Notes: generated from the letters alone by a model not told the origin. 64,000 nt of DNA from CALANV01 sp036381615 (GCA_036381615.1 DASVCL010000066.1:62001-126000), one strand, 5' to 3'; shown: positions 16,266 through 25,552, counted from the first letter of the stretch. Translations and numbers: made by a program.

Positions 16266-17222
16266 TCACGACCAGCCGAAGCGCTGGCGGATCTTTGCCG
16301 CGGCCCGCGCCGTGTCGTCGGGCGGGTCGTAGCGCCACGTGGCGACACTGCCGTCGAACCGGCGGGTGATGCCGTCGGCCAAGAGCATCTCGTGGAACCG
16401 CCGGATCCGGCGCGATTCGCCCTCGAGACGAGCGACATAGACGGGCTTTCCGGTCGCGATCGCCTCGGACGTCATCGACACCGAGTCCTCGGTGACGATG
16501 ATCGAGTCGGCGAGTGCAAGCATGCCGAAATAGGGGTTCTCGCCTGTGCCGTCCCAGATATAGGCGGAGGCACCGGCGAGCCGTTCGCGCAGGATCGCGA
16601 CGCAGTCGGGGTCGGTGCGGCGCGACGGCGTTACGGCCAGGCCGCCGCCCGAGGCGCAGGCAAATCTCAGCAGGTCGTCGGCGAGCCGCCTCGAAATGTC
16701 GGGCGTCAGCCGATGCCGACGGTTGGAGCCGCCGACCAGTACGGCGGTGAGCGGGCGCGGCAGATGCGCGAACACCGGGCGCCAGCGCTCCGCCCCCGCC
16801 TCAAGCTTCGTCGCCGTCACGGCATGGACGGCAGCCTTGGTGACGATCACGTTGGGGCCGTCGACGTTGTCGTGCCGGGGCACGACGACGACATCGAACG
16901 CGCCGAGATTCATCCGCGGATTCTGGATGTGGACGATCCGTGTCCGGCCGCCGCTCGCACGCTTGATGGCGACGGCGAGCGGCGCGCTGACGTTGCCGCA
17001 ACTGATGACGAGATCGGGCCAGGGCGGGGCGAGCGGGTCGCTGTCGCGGGTCGGCGCGGCGAGCGGCCGGAACCACAGCCGATTGGGCAGCCAGTCCCAG
17101 GGCAGCCGGACCCGGACGCGCTTGATCTCAGGCGTCAACCCCAACGCTTCGGCGAGGCCGCGCCCCTGTGCCTCCATGCCGGCGTGGCCCTCGGTGATCA
17201 CCCAGCACTTCGGCGTCGTCAT
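16266..17222 (-). CDS. ELM1/DUF1022 family protein (GT-B-like)
   Basis: The 318-aa protein matches the family named after plant mitochondrial fission protein ELM1, which is common in alphaproteobacteria. Recognisable parts are the start CWVITEGHAGMEAQ, HIQNPRMNLGAFDVVVVPRHD, LVGGSNRRH and a late TEDSVSMTSEA motif like that of GT-B glycosyltransferases. The bacterial function is not settled. It is the first gene of the minus-strand unit and diverges from lrp. Confidence 0.85.
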   Translation of the reverse strand: MTTPKCWVITEGHAGMEAQGRGLAEALGLTPEIKRVRVRLPWDWLPNRLWFRPLAAPTRDSDPLAPPWPDLVISCGNVSAPLAVAIKRASGGRTRIVHIQNPRMNLGAFDVVVVPRHDNVDGPNVIVTKAAVHAVTATKLEAGAERWRPVFAHLPRPLTAVLVGGSNRRHRLTPDISRRLADDLLRFACASGGGLAVTPSRRTDPDCVAILRERLAGASAYIWDGTGENPYFGMLALADSIIVTEDSVSMTSEAIATGKPVYVARLEGESRRIRRFHEMLLADGITRRFDGSVATWRYDPPDDTARAAAKIRQRFGWS

Positions 17223-17300
17223 GAAACGTGACCATCCAGACGGCCGGGCGCGGTGAAAAAGCGCGGCACGATGGCGAATCCGCCCGTCTGAACCAAGTAG

Positions 17301-17329
17301 TTGCTATTTTTCTGCATTCTGTGTAACAT
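17301..17329 (+). promoter_or_regulatory. Promoter of the Lrp-type regulator
   Basis: TTGCTA (17301-17306) and TAACAT (17324-17329) are spaced 17 bp, with an AT-rich spacer that stands out in this GC-rich window. Transcription would start near 17336, 28 nt before the ATG. The AT-rich tract is a plausible site for autoregulation. Confidence 0.55.
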
Positions 17330-17363
17330 TATTTCAAGTCAGCGCAATTTACGGAAAAGGGCG

Positions 17364-17840
17364 ATGCGCCGGGTGAAACTCGACCGGATCGATCGGCGGA
17401 TCCTTCGTGACCTTCAGGACAACGGCCGGATGACGAATGTCGAGCTTGCCAAACGGGCCGAAATCTCGGCGCCGCCGTGCCTGAGGCGCGTGCGTGCGCT
17501 CGAAGAGGCGAAGGTCATAAAGGGTTATCACGCGGAACTCAATCCTGCCGCGCTCGGCTATCACGTGACAGTGTTCGCGCATGTCGGCCTGTCGAGTCAG
17601 GCCGAACACGACCTCAAGGCGTTCGAGGACATGGTGAACACGTGGCCGCAGGTGCGCGAATGCCACATGCTGGCAGGGGAGACCGACTTCCTGCTCAAGA
17701 TCGTCGCCGAGGACTGGGACGCCTATCAGACCTTCCTCACCACCAAGCTGACGACCGCGCCCAACGTGAGCCACGTCAAGTCCGCCCTGGCGATTCGCAC
17801 GGCAAAACTTCTGCCGGGGGTTCCGGTCGAAGTGGATTGA
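17364..17840 (+). CDS. Lrp/AsnC-family transcriptional regulator
   Basis: The 158-aa protein has an AsnC-type helix-turn-helix at the N-terminus (DRIDRRILRDLQDNGRMTNVELAKRAEIS) and a C-terminal RAM effector domain (GETDFLLKIVAEDWDAYQTF). The length is typical. I chose ATG 17364, preceded by GGAAAAGGG; an upstream frame adding 21 residues overlaps the promoter. It is divergent from the ELM1 gene. It is probably an amino-acid-responsive regulator. Confidence 0.93.
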   Translation: MRRVKLDRIDRRILRDLQDNGRMTNVELAKRAEISAPPCLRRVRALEEAKVIKGYHAELNPAALGYHVTVFAHVGLSSQAEHDLKAFEDMVNTWPQVRECHMLAGETDFLLKIVAEDWDAYQTFLTTKLTTAPNVSHVKSALAIRTAKLLPGVPVEVD

Positions 17841-17848
17841 GCACCCCT

Positions 17849-18080
17849 TTACGCACGGCCGGCGCGGTGCAACGCAATGCAGCCGCACACGGCCGAGACG
17901 AGCGAGCCGGCAAGAACGCCGACGCGAAGGCAATCTCGGTTGCCGGCAGGATTTTCCAGCCGCGTATCGCGATCGTATCGTCCAGTTGAGAACGACGTAG
18001 ACCGCCGCTGGCGCGATCATGCCGCCGACGAAGTCGCGGCTCGGACGGCCGGAAACGACCGCGGCGGGCATCGGCATTTT
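17849..18080 (-). pseudogene. nhaA: Remnant of a Na+/H+ antiporter NhaA gene
   Basis: Three minus-strand pieces in shifting frames match NhaA in order. GGMIAPAAVYVVLN (18027-17985) corresponds to GGMIVPALLYLAFN of E. coli NhaA. GWKILPATEIAFA (about 17961-17923) corresponds to GWAIPAATDIAFA. VGVLAGSLVSAV and following residues to the stop at 17849 correspond to the C-terminal LGILVGSISSAV. About 200 codons between the second and third pieces are missing, as is most of the N-terminus. The remnant lies just upstream of an intact NhaD-type antiporter gene. Confidence 0.75.
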
Positions 18081-18290
18081 ACCGCGATCGCGTTTCACCC
18101 TTGCGTCACCCTTGCGCGCCGCTCGCGATGCGGATTCGGTCGCGTCTGCAGGCTCGACGAAGATAATGCAGGACACGGAGCTCCAGCTTGACTTGATCGG
18201 ACGTTTCGGAAAAGTTTGCACACCGCCCGCGGACGACGGAGCCGATCCGCGACGAGGGTGCTTTCATTTCGGCAGCGGGCGCGAGGTTTC

Positions 18291-19112
18291 ATGAAAACCA
18301 TCCTCGTCCACCTGGCTCACGATGACGATTGCCGCCGCCGTGTGGAAACGGCGACCGGCTTGGCCGTCGCGCATGGCGCCCACCTCGTGGGCATCTATAC
18401 GAAATCACCGCACGTCACGCCGCCGGCGATCGTCGGTCGCGGCGCATCCGCCCAGTTCCTGCGGGAAATGGAGGCGAGCGCCGCGGCGCAGGCACAGGAC
18501 GCATCCGCGGCGTTCCGCACGGCAACGGAGCGGGCCGGCATCACGGCCGAGTTCGTCCAGCAGCCCGGCGAGGTGATGGACGTGCTCGCAGCACGTTCGT
18601 GCAGCGCCGATCTTCTCGTCGTCAGCCAGACTCCGCCGGAAACGGTAGAGGACGTGCTGACCGGCAACCGGCCGGACCAGGCCGCGCTGGTCGCCGCCTG
18701 CCCCACGCTGATCATCCCGCACGGCACCGGCACGCCGGAGACCGGTCGGCGCGTGCTGATCGCGTGGAAACGTACGCGCGAAGCGGCCCGCGCGGTAAGG
18801 GACGCATTGCCGATCCTGCGCCGGGCCCAGGCCGTCACCGCGCTCACGGTCGGCCCGGCGGCATCCGACGATGGGTCCAGCGCCGGACTGGCGGCATATC
18901 TCGAGCGGTACGGCATTCGCGCCGCGATGCGGCCCGATTACGGTGACGAGAGCGACGTCGGCGCCGTCGTGCTGGCCCATGCGCGTGATCTGGACGCCGA
19001 CATGATCGTGATGGGCGCCTACGGGCACTCGCGGTTGCGCGAAATGATCCTCGGTGGCGCGACCGCGCATATTCTGGCAAACACCACGGTGCCGGTGCTG
19101 ATGTCGCATTGA
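18291..19112 (+). CDS. Universal stress protein, tandem UspA domains
   Basis: At 273 aa this is about twice the single-domain size. The first domain starts MKTILVHLAHDDDC; the second, from about residue 148, ends with MGAYGHSRLREMILGGATAHIL, which fits the nucleotide-binding G-x2-G-x9-G-(S/T) pattern of ATP-binding Usp proteins. It lies 68 bp before the antiporter gene on the same strand, which suggests shared expression during ionic or pH stress. The exact role is unknown. Confidence 0.88.
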   Translation: MKTILVHLAHDDDCRRRVETATGLAVAHGAHLVGIYTKSPHVTPPAIVGRGASAQFLREMEASAAAQAQDASAAFRTATERAGITAEFVQQPGEVMDVLAARSCSADLLVVSQTPPETVEDVLTGNRPDQAALVAACPTLIIPHGTGTPETGRRVLIAWKRTREAARAVRDALPILRRAQAVTALTVGPAASDDGSSAGLAAYLERYGIRAAMRPDYGDESDVGAVVLAHARDLDADMIVMGAYGHSRLREMILGGATAHILANTTVPVLMSH

Positions 19113-19180
19113 GATGCCCATCCGTTCGAAGCGGCCGGTCGGCCCAATCCGCAACGAATTCGACGAGAGCAGGGAGAAGA

Positions 19181-20611
19181 ATGAATAAACGCACAATGCT
19201 TCTGGCGGTCGTCGCCGCAGTTCTCGGCCTCATCCTGCCGGATGTCGCGCTCGCCGCGTCGGCCGGAACGGACGCGCCGCACGTGGATGGCAGCGCTCTC
19301 AGCCTGATCTGGGGGCTGCCGTTCGTCGGCATCCTGCTGTCGATCGCCCTGTTTCCGCTGTTCGCGCCGCATTTCTGGGAGCATCACTTCGGCAAGGTCT
19401 CGGCGTTCTGGGCGCTCGCCTTCCTGGTTCCGTTCGCCGTGACGTTCGGACCGGCCGTGACGACCTACAGCGTCCTGCACACGCTGCTGCTCGAGTATGT
19501 TCCCTTCATCATCCTGCTGTTCGCACTGTTCACCGTCAGCGGCGGCATTTCGGTCAAGGGCGCGATGAGCGGCACGCCCGTCTCCAACACCGTCATGCTC
19601 GGCATCGGCACGGCGGTCGCAAGCTGGACCGGCACGACCGGCGCATCGATGCTGCTGATCCGGCCGATGCTGCAGGCGAACAAATGGCGTCGGCACGTGG
19701 TGCACACGGTCGTATTCTTCATCTTTCTCGTGTCGAATATCGGCGGCTCGCTCACGCCGCTGGGCGATCCGCCGCTGTTCCTGGGCTTCCTCAAGGGCGT
19801 CGACTTCTTCTGGACGACGACGCACATCTTCTCGGAGACGCTCGTCGTCGCCGTGCCGCTGCTGGCCCTGTTCTTCGTGATCGACAGCTTCTACTACCGC
19901 AAGGAGACGAACACGCCGCCCGCGCGTGCCGGCGGCATTCACGTCGAAGGCAAGATCAACATCCTGCTGCTCGCCGGTGTCGTCGGCGCCGTTCTCCTGA
20001 GCGGCGTCTGGGATTCGGGTGTGTCGTTCACGATATATCACAACGAGATTCCGCTGCAGAACCTCGTCCGCGACGCGCTGCTGATCGTGATCGCGTTCGC
20101 ATCGCTTCGCCTCACGCCAAAGGCGGCGCACGAGATGAACGACTTCAACTGGGGTCCAATGAAGGAGGTCGCCAAGCTCTTTGCCGGCATCTTTCTCACC
20201 ATCGTTCCGGTGATCGAAATCCTGCGCGCCGGCAGGGAGGGGGCGCTGAGCGGGGTCGTCGCGCTGGTGACGCGGCCGGACGGCATGCCCGACAACGCCA
20301 TGTATTTCTGGCTGACCGGCATGCTTTCGAGCTTCCTCGACAATGCGCCGACCTACCTCGTGTTCTTCAATCTCGCCGGCGGCGATGCCGAAGTGCTGAT
20401 GCACCAGATGCCGGTCACACTCGCCGCGATCTCGTGCGGGGCAGTGTTCATGGGCGCCAACAGCTATATCGGCAACGCGCCCAACTTCATGGTCAAGGCG
20501 ATCGCCGAAAGCCGGGGCGTGAAGATGCCGAGCTTCTTCGGCTACATGGTCTGGTCGGTCCTGATCCTGATCCCGCTCTTCCTGCTGACGACGTTCATCT
20601 TCTTCCGGTGA
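19181..20611 (+). CDS. NhaD-type sodium:proton antiporter
   Basis: The 476-aa polytopic protein belongs to the ion-transporter superfamily and most resembles NhaD Na+/H+ antiporters. Features include an N-terminal signal-like hydrophobic segment, ASWTGTTGASMLLIRPML, the pair SNIGGSLTPLGDPPLFLGFL, and the late SSFLDNAPTYLVFFNLAGG. These Gly/Asn-rich re-entrant motifs are characteristic. ATG 19181 follows AGGGAGA. The adjacent nhaA remnant suggests this antiporter has taken over the role. Confidence 0.88.
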   Translation: MNKRTMLLAVVAAVLGLILPDVALAASAGTDAPHVDGSALSLIWGLPFVGILLSIALFPLFAPHFWEHHFGKVSAFWALAFLVPFAVTFGPAVTTYSVLHTLLLEYVPFIILLFALFTVSGGISVKGAMSGTPVSNTVMLGIGTAVASWTGTTGASMLLIRPMLQANKWRRHVVHTVVFFIFLVSNIGGSLTPLGDPPLFLGFLKGVDFFWTTTHIFSETLVVAVPLLALFFVIDSFYYRKETNTPPARAGGIHVEGKINILLLAGVVGAVLLSGVWDSGVSFTIYHNEIPLQNLVRDALLIVIAFASLRLTPKAAHEMNDFNWGPMKEVAKLFAGIFLTIVPVIEILRAGREGALSGVVALVTRPDGMPDNAMYFWLTGMLSSFLDNAPTYLVFFNLAGGDAEVLMHQMPVTLAAISCGAVFMGANSYIGNAPNFMVKAIAESRGVKMPSFFGYMVWSVLILIPLFLLTTFIFFR

Positions 20612-20784
20612 GCGACCGCGGGTCGCTCGGGTCGATCCGGCGGCGGCAACGTCGCAAACGCCGGGTCGGGTGGTGCCTGGGCGAGCCTGACGGCGGCGGA
20701 CACCGATGGAGGGCAACGGCGGGCGCGTCGGTTTCTGCACGTGCATGAAGCCGACATTCCAGCCGGTGCAGATCGGCGTCGTGA

Positions 20785-22062
20785 TCAACGCATCCATGTC
20801 CGGCCGTGCCGCTCGCGAGGGATCGGGCGCGGCGGTGCGGCCGGCGTCGTCATTCGCCGCTCCTCGGGCGGTCTTACGTGCCGGAACATCGCGAGGAGTG
20901 CGAGATCGTAGGCGATCTTCACGGCGCCGCCGGCGAGGAGCGGCCAGCCGAAGGACGACAGCGAGAGAAGATAGCCGGCGAGGGTCGGACTTGCCGCCGC
21001 GGCGAGGCTCCGCGGCACGGCGGTGACGCTCGCGGCCGCCGGCCGCTCCGGCGGGGTCACCACGGCCATCACATAGGACGTGCGCGTCGGCACGTCCATC
21101 TGCGACAGTAGACTGCGCACCAGCAGCAGACCGATGACGGACCAAAGCGCCGTCGCGAACGGGATGGCGACGAGGCACAGATTCGCCGGCAGATGCGTGA
21201 AGACCATCGTATTGATGAGCCCGATCCGCCGCGCGATCGGTGCCGCCGCAAGATAGGACAGCGCGGTCAGCACGTTCGACCAGAAGAAGATGTTTGCGGC
21301 GGCAGTGAGGGACAGATCGAAACGCTGGAACAGCCACAACGCCAGGATGGACTGGACGAGAAACCCACCGCCGAACGAGTCCACGCTGAAGAGCGCCGCG
21401 AGCCGATAGACGATTCTGCGCGAAGGGCCGAGTGCCGGCCGCGCGGCGGTATCCCCGGCAATCCGCCACGGCGCGATCGAACGGTAGATGAGACCAGCGG
21501 CAAGGCCGATCGCGGCATAGAGGACGAACATCGCCTGCAGTGCCGCGACCTGGGGCACGGCGAAACGCGCCACGATCAGTTCCGGTGCCGAGGCGAACAG
21601 CGTGCCAAGGGCGCCCGACAGCGCGCCGACCAGACTATAGCGGGCGAACAGCGCCGTGCGATCGGCGTCGCCGACGGCGTGGGCGAGGAGCGTCTGCTCG
21701 ACCGGCGCGAACACGCTCACGTCGCCGGAGGACGGGTTGAGCGTACCCACGGACGCGATGAGAAGCAGCGGCCAGAACGATGTGAGCCCGGCGAAGCCGA
21801 GCCCGGTGGCGAACATCAGCACCGTTGCGCCAATCAATAGCGCGCGCAGGCCGGCACGCCCGGCGATGAATCCGACCGCGAGCGTCATCGCCGCCGAGCC
21901 CAGCAGAGTCGCGGTGGCGATCGTACCGATCTCCAGGGGCGCCAGACCGAGGGCCAGCAGATAGGCCGGCAGCAGGATGCTGACGAATCCATCGGCGAAG
22001 GCGCGCAGGGCCTTCGCCCACAGGATGCGGGCGACGTCAGGATGCGCGCTCTGGGGCAGCAC
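20785..22062 (-). CDS. MFS transporter
   Basis: The 425-aa protein has about twelve hydrophobic segments and the major-facilitator signature in the loop after TM2 (GFIAGRAGLRALLIG). It starts 12 bp after the end of chrA on the same strand and is probably the third gene of a chrB-chrA operon. The substrate is unknown; a metal or oxyanion link is inferred only from context. The C-terminal tail is rich in Pro and Arg. Confidence 0.85.
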   Translation of the reverse strand: MLPQSAHPDVARILWAKALRAFADGFVSILLPAYLLALGLAPLEIGTIATATLLGSAAMTLAVGFIAGRAGLRALLIGATVLMFATGLGFAGLTSFWPLLLIASVGTLNPSSGDVSVFAPVEQTLLAHAVGDADRTALFARYSLVGALSGALGTLFASAPELIVARFAVPQVAALQAMFVLYAAIGLAAGLIYRSIAPWRIAGDTAARPALGPSRRIVYRLAALFSVDSFGGGFLVQSILALWLFQRFDLSLTAAANIFFWSNVLTALSYLAAAPIARRIGLINTMVFTHLPANLCLVAIPFATALWSVIGLLLVRSLLSQMDVPTRTSYVMAVVTPPERPAAASVTAVPRSLAAAASPTLAGYLLSLSSFGWPLLAGGAVKIAYDLALLAMFRHVRPPEERRMTTPAAPPRPIPRERHGRTWMR

Positions 22063-22074
22063 TGTCTGCGTGCC

Positions 22075-23499
22075 CTATGTCGCGCCGCTCACGAGAAACC
22101 AGAGAATCCCGAGTGCGGCGGCGCCGGTAAGCGTCGGGATCATGCCGAGCTTGAACCGGAACATCGCCAGGGTCGCGGCGATCGTCAGAACCAGCGACGG
22201 CGCGTTCAGAGTCGTAAAGACCGGGACGTCGAGCGCAAGGCCGAAGGTCGTGATCTCGCGCACCTCGGCGAACAACACGTGTAGCGCGAACCAGACCGCG
22301 AGGTTCAGGATCACGCCCACGACCGCCGCCGTGATCGCCGCCAGCGCCGCGGACAGTGCCCGATTCCCGCGCAGTGCCTCGATATAGGGCGCTCCCAGGA
22401 AGATCCAGAGGAAGCAAGGTACGAACGTGACCCAGGTGGTGAGGATCCCGCCGAGCGTACCGGCCAGCATCGGGTCGAGGCCGCCCGGATTGCGGTAGGC
22501 GCCGAGGAAGCCGACGAACTGCGTTACCATGATCAGCGGACCCGGCGTGGTTTCGGCCATACCGAGGCCATCGAGCATCTCGCCGGGCGCCAGCCAGCCG
22601 TAGTGCTCCACGGCCTGCTGCGCGACATAGGCGAGGACGGCGTAGGCGCCGCCGAACGTGACGACAGCCATCTTGCTGAAGAACACGGCGATCTGGGTAA
22701 AGACGTCGGCGCTTCCCAAGGTCGCGAACAGCGCGACGATCGGACCCAGCCAGAGCACAAGACATGTAGCGGCCACCTTCAGCGACCAGCCGAGCGATGG
22801 TCGCGCATGGGGCGGAACCTGTTCACCGAGCAGGGTGTCGCGATCGGTCGCGGCATTCGTGCCGTTCGTCTCGTGGCCATTTGCCGCCGCAAAAGCGGAC
22901 AGGCTGAGGCGGCCGCCGACGAAGCCGATCACGCCGGCGCCGAGGATGATGAGCGGGAAAGGAACGTCGAACGCGAAGATCGCGACGAAGGCTGCGGCCG
23001 CGAGGCCGGTCATGACACGATTCCTGAGCGCGCGCCGACCGATCCGCACCACCGCATCGACGACGACGGCGAGGACGGCAGCCTTCAACCCGAAGAAGAG
23101 GGCCTGAACCACCCCGACGTTGCCAAAGCGGGCATAGAGCCAGCTCAGGACCATGAGCGCGACGAAGCCCGGCAACACGAACAACGTGCCGGCGACCACG
23201 CCGCCGAGCGTGCGATGCATCAGCCAGCCGACATAGATCGCGAGCTGCGTCGCCTCGGGCCCCGGCAGCAGCATGCAGTAGTTGAGCGCGTGCAGGAACC
23301 GGCTTTCACCGATCCAGCGCTTTTCCTCGACGAGGATGCGATGCATGACGGCGATCTGTCCGGCCGGCCCGCCGAAGCTGAGCGCCGCGATGCGTGCCCA
23401 CACCCCGACGGCATGTCGGAACGGCACGCCGTGATGCGGCGTATCGACAGTGCGGCAGGCGGGTGGTGCGGCTGTGCCATGCATCGTGCGTCCTTTCAT
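22075..23499 (-). CDS. chrA: Chromate efflux transporter ChrA
   Basis: ChrA exports chromate across the inner membrane. The 474-aa protein is the two-domain long-chain type. The first half has FGGPAGQIAVMHRILVEEKRW and LLPGPEATQLAIYVGW; the second repeats the pattern as VTFGGAYAVLAYVAQQAVEHYGWL and ETTPGPLIMVTQFVGF. The start ATG at 23499 overlaps the chrB stop by 4 bp (ATGA), so the genes are translationally coupled. A start at 23484 is also possible. Confidence 0.94.
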   Translation of the reverse strand: MKGRTMHGTAAPPACRTVDTPHHGVPFRHAVGVWARIAALSFGGPAGQIAVMHRILVEEKRWIGESRFLHALNYCMLLPGPEATQLAIYVGWLMHRTLGGVVAGTLFVLPGFVALMVLSWLYARFGNVGVVQALFFGLKAAVLAVVVDAVVRIGRRALRNRVMTGLAAAAFVAIFAFDVPFPLIILGAGVIGFVGGRLSLSAFAAANGHETNGTNAATDRDTLLGEQVPPHARPSLGWSLKVAATCLVLWLGPIVALFATLGSADVFTQIAVFFSKMAVVTFGGAYAVLAYVAQQAVEHYGWLAPGEMLDGLGMAETTPGPLIMVTQFVGFLGAYRNPGGLDPMLAGTLGGILTTWVTFVPCFLWIFLGAPYIEALRGNRALSAALAAITAAVVGVILNLAVWFALHVLFAEVREITTFGLALDVPVFTTLNAPSLVLTIAATLAMFRFKLGMIPTLTGAAALGILWFLVSGAT

Positions 23500-24458
23500 C
23501 CGCGCTTCGTGCGGAAATACTCGTAGAGTCCCTCGAATACTTCGGCGCCGCGTGCGAGCCGCTCGGTGTCCGCCGCCGTCGCCATCGCGATGCCGGCGAT
23601 GAGACGGGCGATGCCGGCGGCTTCCTCGCGGCCGAACTTGGCATCCTTCAGGTCGATGTCGTGCACGATCTCGCCGATCGCCTTCAGGGCCGGATCACGG
23701 ATGTCCAGTCGCGCCAGCAGCGTTTCGAACGTGCAGCGATCGCCCTCATGCGTGAACTCGGCCTGGAACATGTCGAAGCGGAGCTCGCCCGGCCTCGGTC
23801 TGTAACCCTTGCCGGGCACGAACTTGAAGGTGGCGGCCGGATCGATGAAACGCCGGATGAGCCAAGCCGATGCGATGCGGTCGACCTGAACGCCCTGGCG
23901 CGTGACCCAGGTTCGACCCTTGAGTTCGCCGAATGTCGCATCGGCCGCGTCAACGGCCGGTGCCGCGTTCCCGGCGGTGCGGGCTTCGAGCGACGAGATC
24001 AGTCCTTCCGCCGTCTCCCGGCCGTTCGCACCGAAAAAATCGATGTCGATGACCCGCGCCAGTCGTGTGCGCAGGCGCACGATCTGCGGCTTCGCCTCGG
24101 AAAGCCTGTCCGCCGTTTCGTCGTTGCCGAGGTCCTTCAGCAGCGCCCGTGCCTCTTTCGCGATCTGTTCGTAGTCCGCATCACGCGCGGCGTCGAACTT
24201 GGCGCGAACCTCCTGGTCGGAAAGGCCGTCGATCAGACGCGCCTCGCACACCATTCCCTCGCCGCCGCCTTCGACGATCTCGCGCAGGACCCACTCGAAA
24301 TCCTCCTGCGCCTGATCGCTGACGGGAAGCGCATAGACGGCGTTCTTCACGGCCACGGCGCCGATCGCCTGCAGGCGGCGCCGGATCTTCACGCGCATAT
24401 AGGCCGGCTTGGCCGGAAGCTGGTGGACAAGCAGCAGCCAGCGGTCGGTCGCGCTCAT
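23496..24458 (-). CDS. chrB: Chromate resistance protein/regulator ChrB
   Basis: ChrB is a chromate-responsive protein reported to control chrA. The product has the N-terminal ChrB domain (RWLLLVHQLPAKPAYMRVKIRRRLQAIGAV) and the C-terminal domain (TWVTRQGVQVDRIASAWLIRRFIDP…FDMFQAEFTHEGDRCTFE). I prefer ATG 24458 (MSATDRW) over ATG 24473, because the latter lies inside the operator palindrome and very near the likely transcription start. The length is then 320 aa. Confidence 0.92.
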   Translation of the reverse strand: MSATDRWLLLVHQLPAKPAYMRVKIRRRLQAIGAVAVKNAVYALPVSDQAQEDFEWVLREIVEGGGEGMVCEARLIDGLSDQEVRAKFDAARDADYEQIAKEARALLKDLGNDETADRLSEAKPQIVRLRTRLARVIDIDFFGANGRETAEGLISSLEARTAGNAAPAVDAADATFGELKGRTWVTRQGVQVDRIASAWLIRRFIDPAATFKFVPGKGYRPRPGELRFDMFQAEFTHEGDRCTFETLLARLDIRDPALKAIGEIVHDIDLKDAKFGREEAAGIARLIAGIAMATAADTERLARGAEVFEGLYEYFRTKRG

Positions 24459-24470
24459 GCCGTGATCGTT

Positions 24471-24520
24471 CATGATACTACTGTATCATCAAGGTACACA
24501 ACATGAAACACATGTATCAT
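24471..24520 (-). promoter_or_regulatory. chrBA promoter/operator with repeated TGTATCAT elements
   Basis: ATGATAC (24472-24478) and GTATCAT (24483-24489) form an inverted repeat. TGTATCAT occurs at 24482-24489 and again at 24513-24520, 31 bp apart or three helical turns. A possible -10 TAGTAT on the minus strand (24475-24480) lies inside the palindrome. The layout fits repression by ChrB or another dimeric regulator. Confidence 0.6.
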
Positions 24521-25078
24521 GAACAGTTCGGGTATACCGTGCGACCGCAAGAGGGAGGAGGGTGCTCATCGGTGCGGCTTGGCCGCCGCCGTTCAAGCCA
24601 GGCCGGGGATGTCGGGATCTCGGTCCACTTCAAGCCGATCCCGGGCACGGTCGACCAAGTGGCCCGCCGGATGGTGTGTCTTCCCGAGCAACGACGACAT
24701 TGCGCGCACCCGCGCGGGAGGCCAACGTGCGTCTCGACGAGGTGGCCGATGGCGGGCGTCAGCGATTTGCCGGCCTCGATGTGCCGGTCGCGAATGACAG
24801 GCGGTAGCTGCTGACCCTACGGATGGACCGTGATCGGTTCAACGTGGGGCCGGAGGAAAGTTGCCGTCTCAGGCGACGGATCGCACCTTGTCCGGATGCC
24901 GGTCGGATCGGGCTCCGGACCAAGGCGCAGGGCGTCACGCAATTCGGCGAGCTTGTCGCCAAACGATTGCACGAGCCATGAATACATACACCAGTTTCGC
25001 CGGCTTCCGACGGGCCCGACGAAACGGCGCGCCGGCGAAAACGACCCGGCCCTTACCGGCCGGGATGAGCCGGCGCCG
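24521..25078. other. Intergenic region between chrB and greA
   Basis: No convincing gene. Several overlapping frames on both strands lack ribosome sites and family resemblance, and one small minus-strand frame is listed separately. The region may be decayed sequence. Confidence 0.45.
24817..24987 (-). CDS. Possible 56-aa protein
   Basis: A minus-strand frame from ATG 24987 encodes MYSWLVQSFGDKLAELRDALRLG and continues to a stop at 24817-24819. The first half looks like an amphipathic helix. There is no clear ribosome site and no recognised family. Confidence 0.2.
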   Translation of the reverse strand: MYSWLVQSFGDKLAELRDALRLGPEPDPTGIRTRCDPSPETATFLRPHVEPITVHP

Positions 25079-25552
25079 TCACTTGTAGCGGACGCGGATG
25101 ATCTCGTAGGCCTTGGAGCCGCGCGGCGTGGTGACCTCGACCGAATCGCCGGTCTGCTTGCCGATCAGCGCGCGGGCGAGCGGCGAGGTAATGGAGAGCC
25201 GCCCCTTCTGGATATCCGCCTCCTCGGCGCCGACGATCTGATAGGTCGTCTCCTCGCCGGAGTCCTCGTCAGCGAGCGTAACCTTGGCGCCGAACTTGAT
25301 GACCTTGCCCGACAGTTTGGTGACGTCGATCACTTCGGCCCGCGCGATCTTGTCCTCGAGCTCGGCGACGCGGCCCTCGATGAAGCTCTGCCGTTCGCGC
25401 GCGGCGTGGTATTCAGCGTTCTCCGACAGATCGCCGTGGTCGCGCGCCTCGGCGATCGCCTTGATCACGGCTGGACGCTCCACCGTCTTGAGGTGCTTGA
25501 GCTCGGCCTCCAGCCGCGCCAAGCCATCCGGGGTCATCGGAATCTTTTCCAT
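25079..25552 (-). CDS. greA: Transcription elongation factor GreA
   Basis: GreA rescues backtracked RNA polymerase by stimulating transcript cleavage. The 157-aa protein has the N-terminal coiled coil (LARLEAELKHLKTVERPAVIKAIAEARDHGDLSENAEYHAARERQ), with the acidic tip residues in GDLSENAEY, and a C-terminal FKBP-like domain. ATG 25552 gives MEKIPMTPDG, the normal family start. It lies 80 bp downstream of carB on the same strand. Confidence 0.97.
   Translation of the reverse strand: MEKIPMTPDGLARLEAELKHLKTVERPAVIKAIAEARDHGDLSENAEYHAARERQSFIEGRVAELEDKIARAEVIDVTKLSGKVIKFGAKVTLADEDSGEETTYQIVGAEEADIQKGRLSITSPLARALIGKQTGDSVEVTTPRGSKAYEIIRVRYK

Noticed and set aside
14191..16332. 713-codon plus-strand open frame
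   Set aside because: It lies opposite the 638-aa gene. Its composition is dominated by Arg, Gly and Val, and it has no ribosome site or domain. The minus-strand product has balanced composition.
17841..18290. Plain intergenic spacer
   Set aside because: On closer reading the minus strand carries ordered NhaA segments, so it is annotated as a pseudogene.
24503..24814. 103-codon plus-strand frame starting MKHMYHEQF
   Set aside because: Its start lies inside the chrBA operator region, and the protein has no domain and mixed, Cys/Arg-rich composition.
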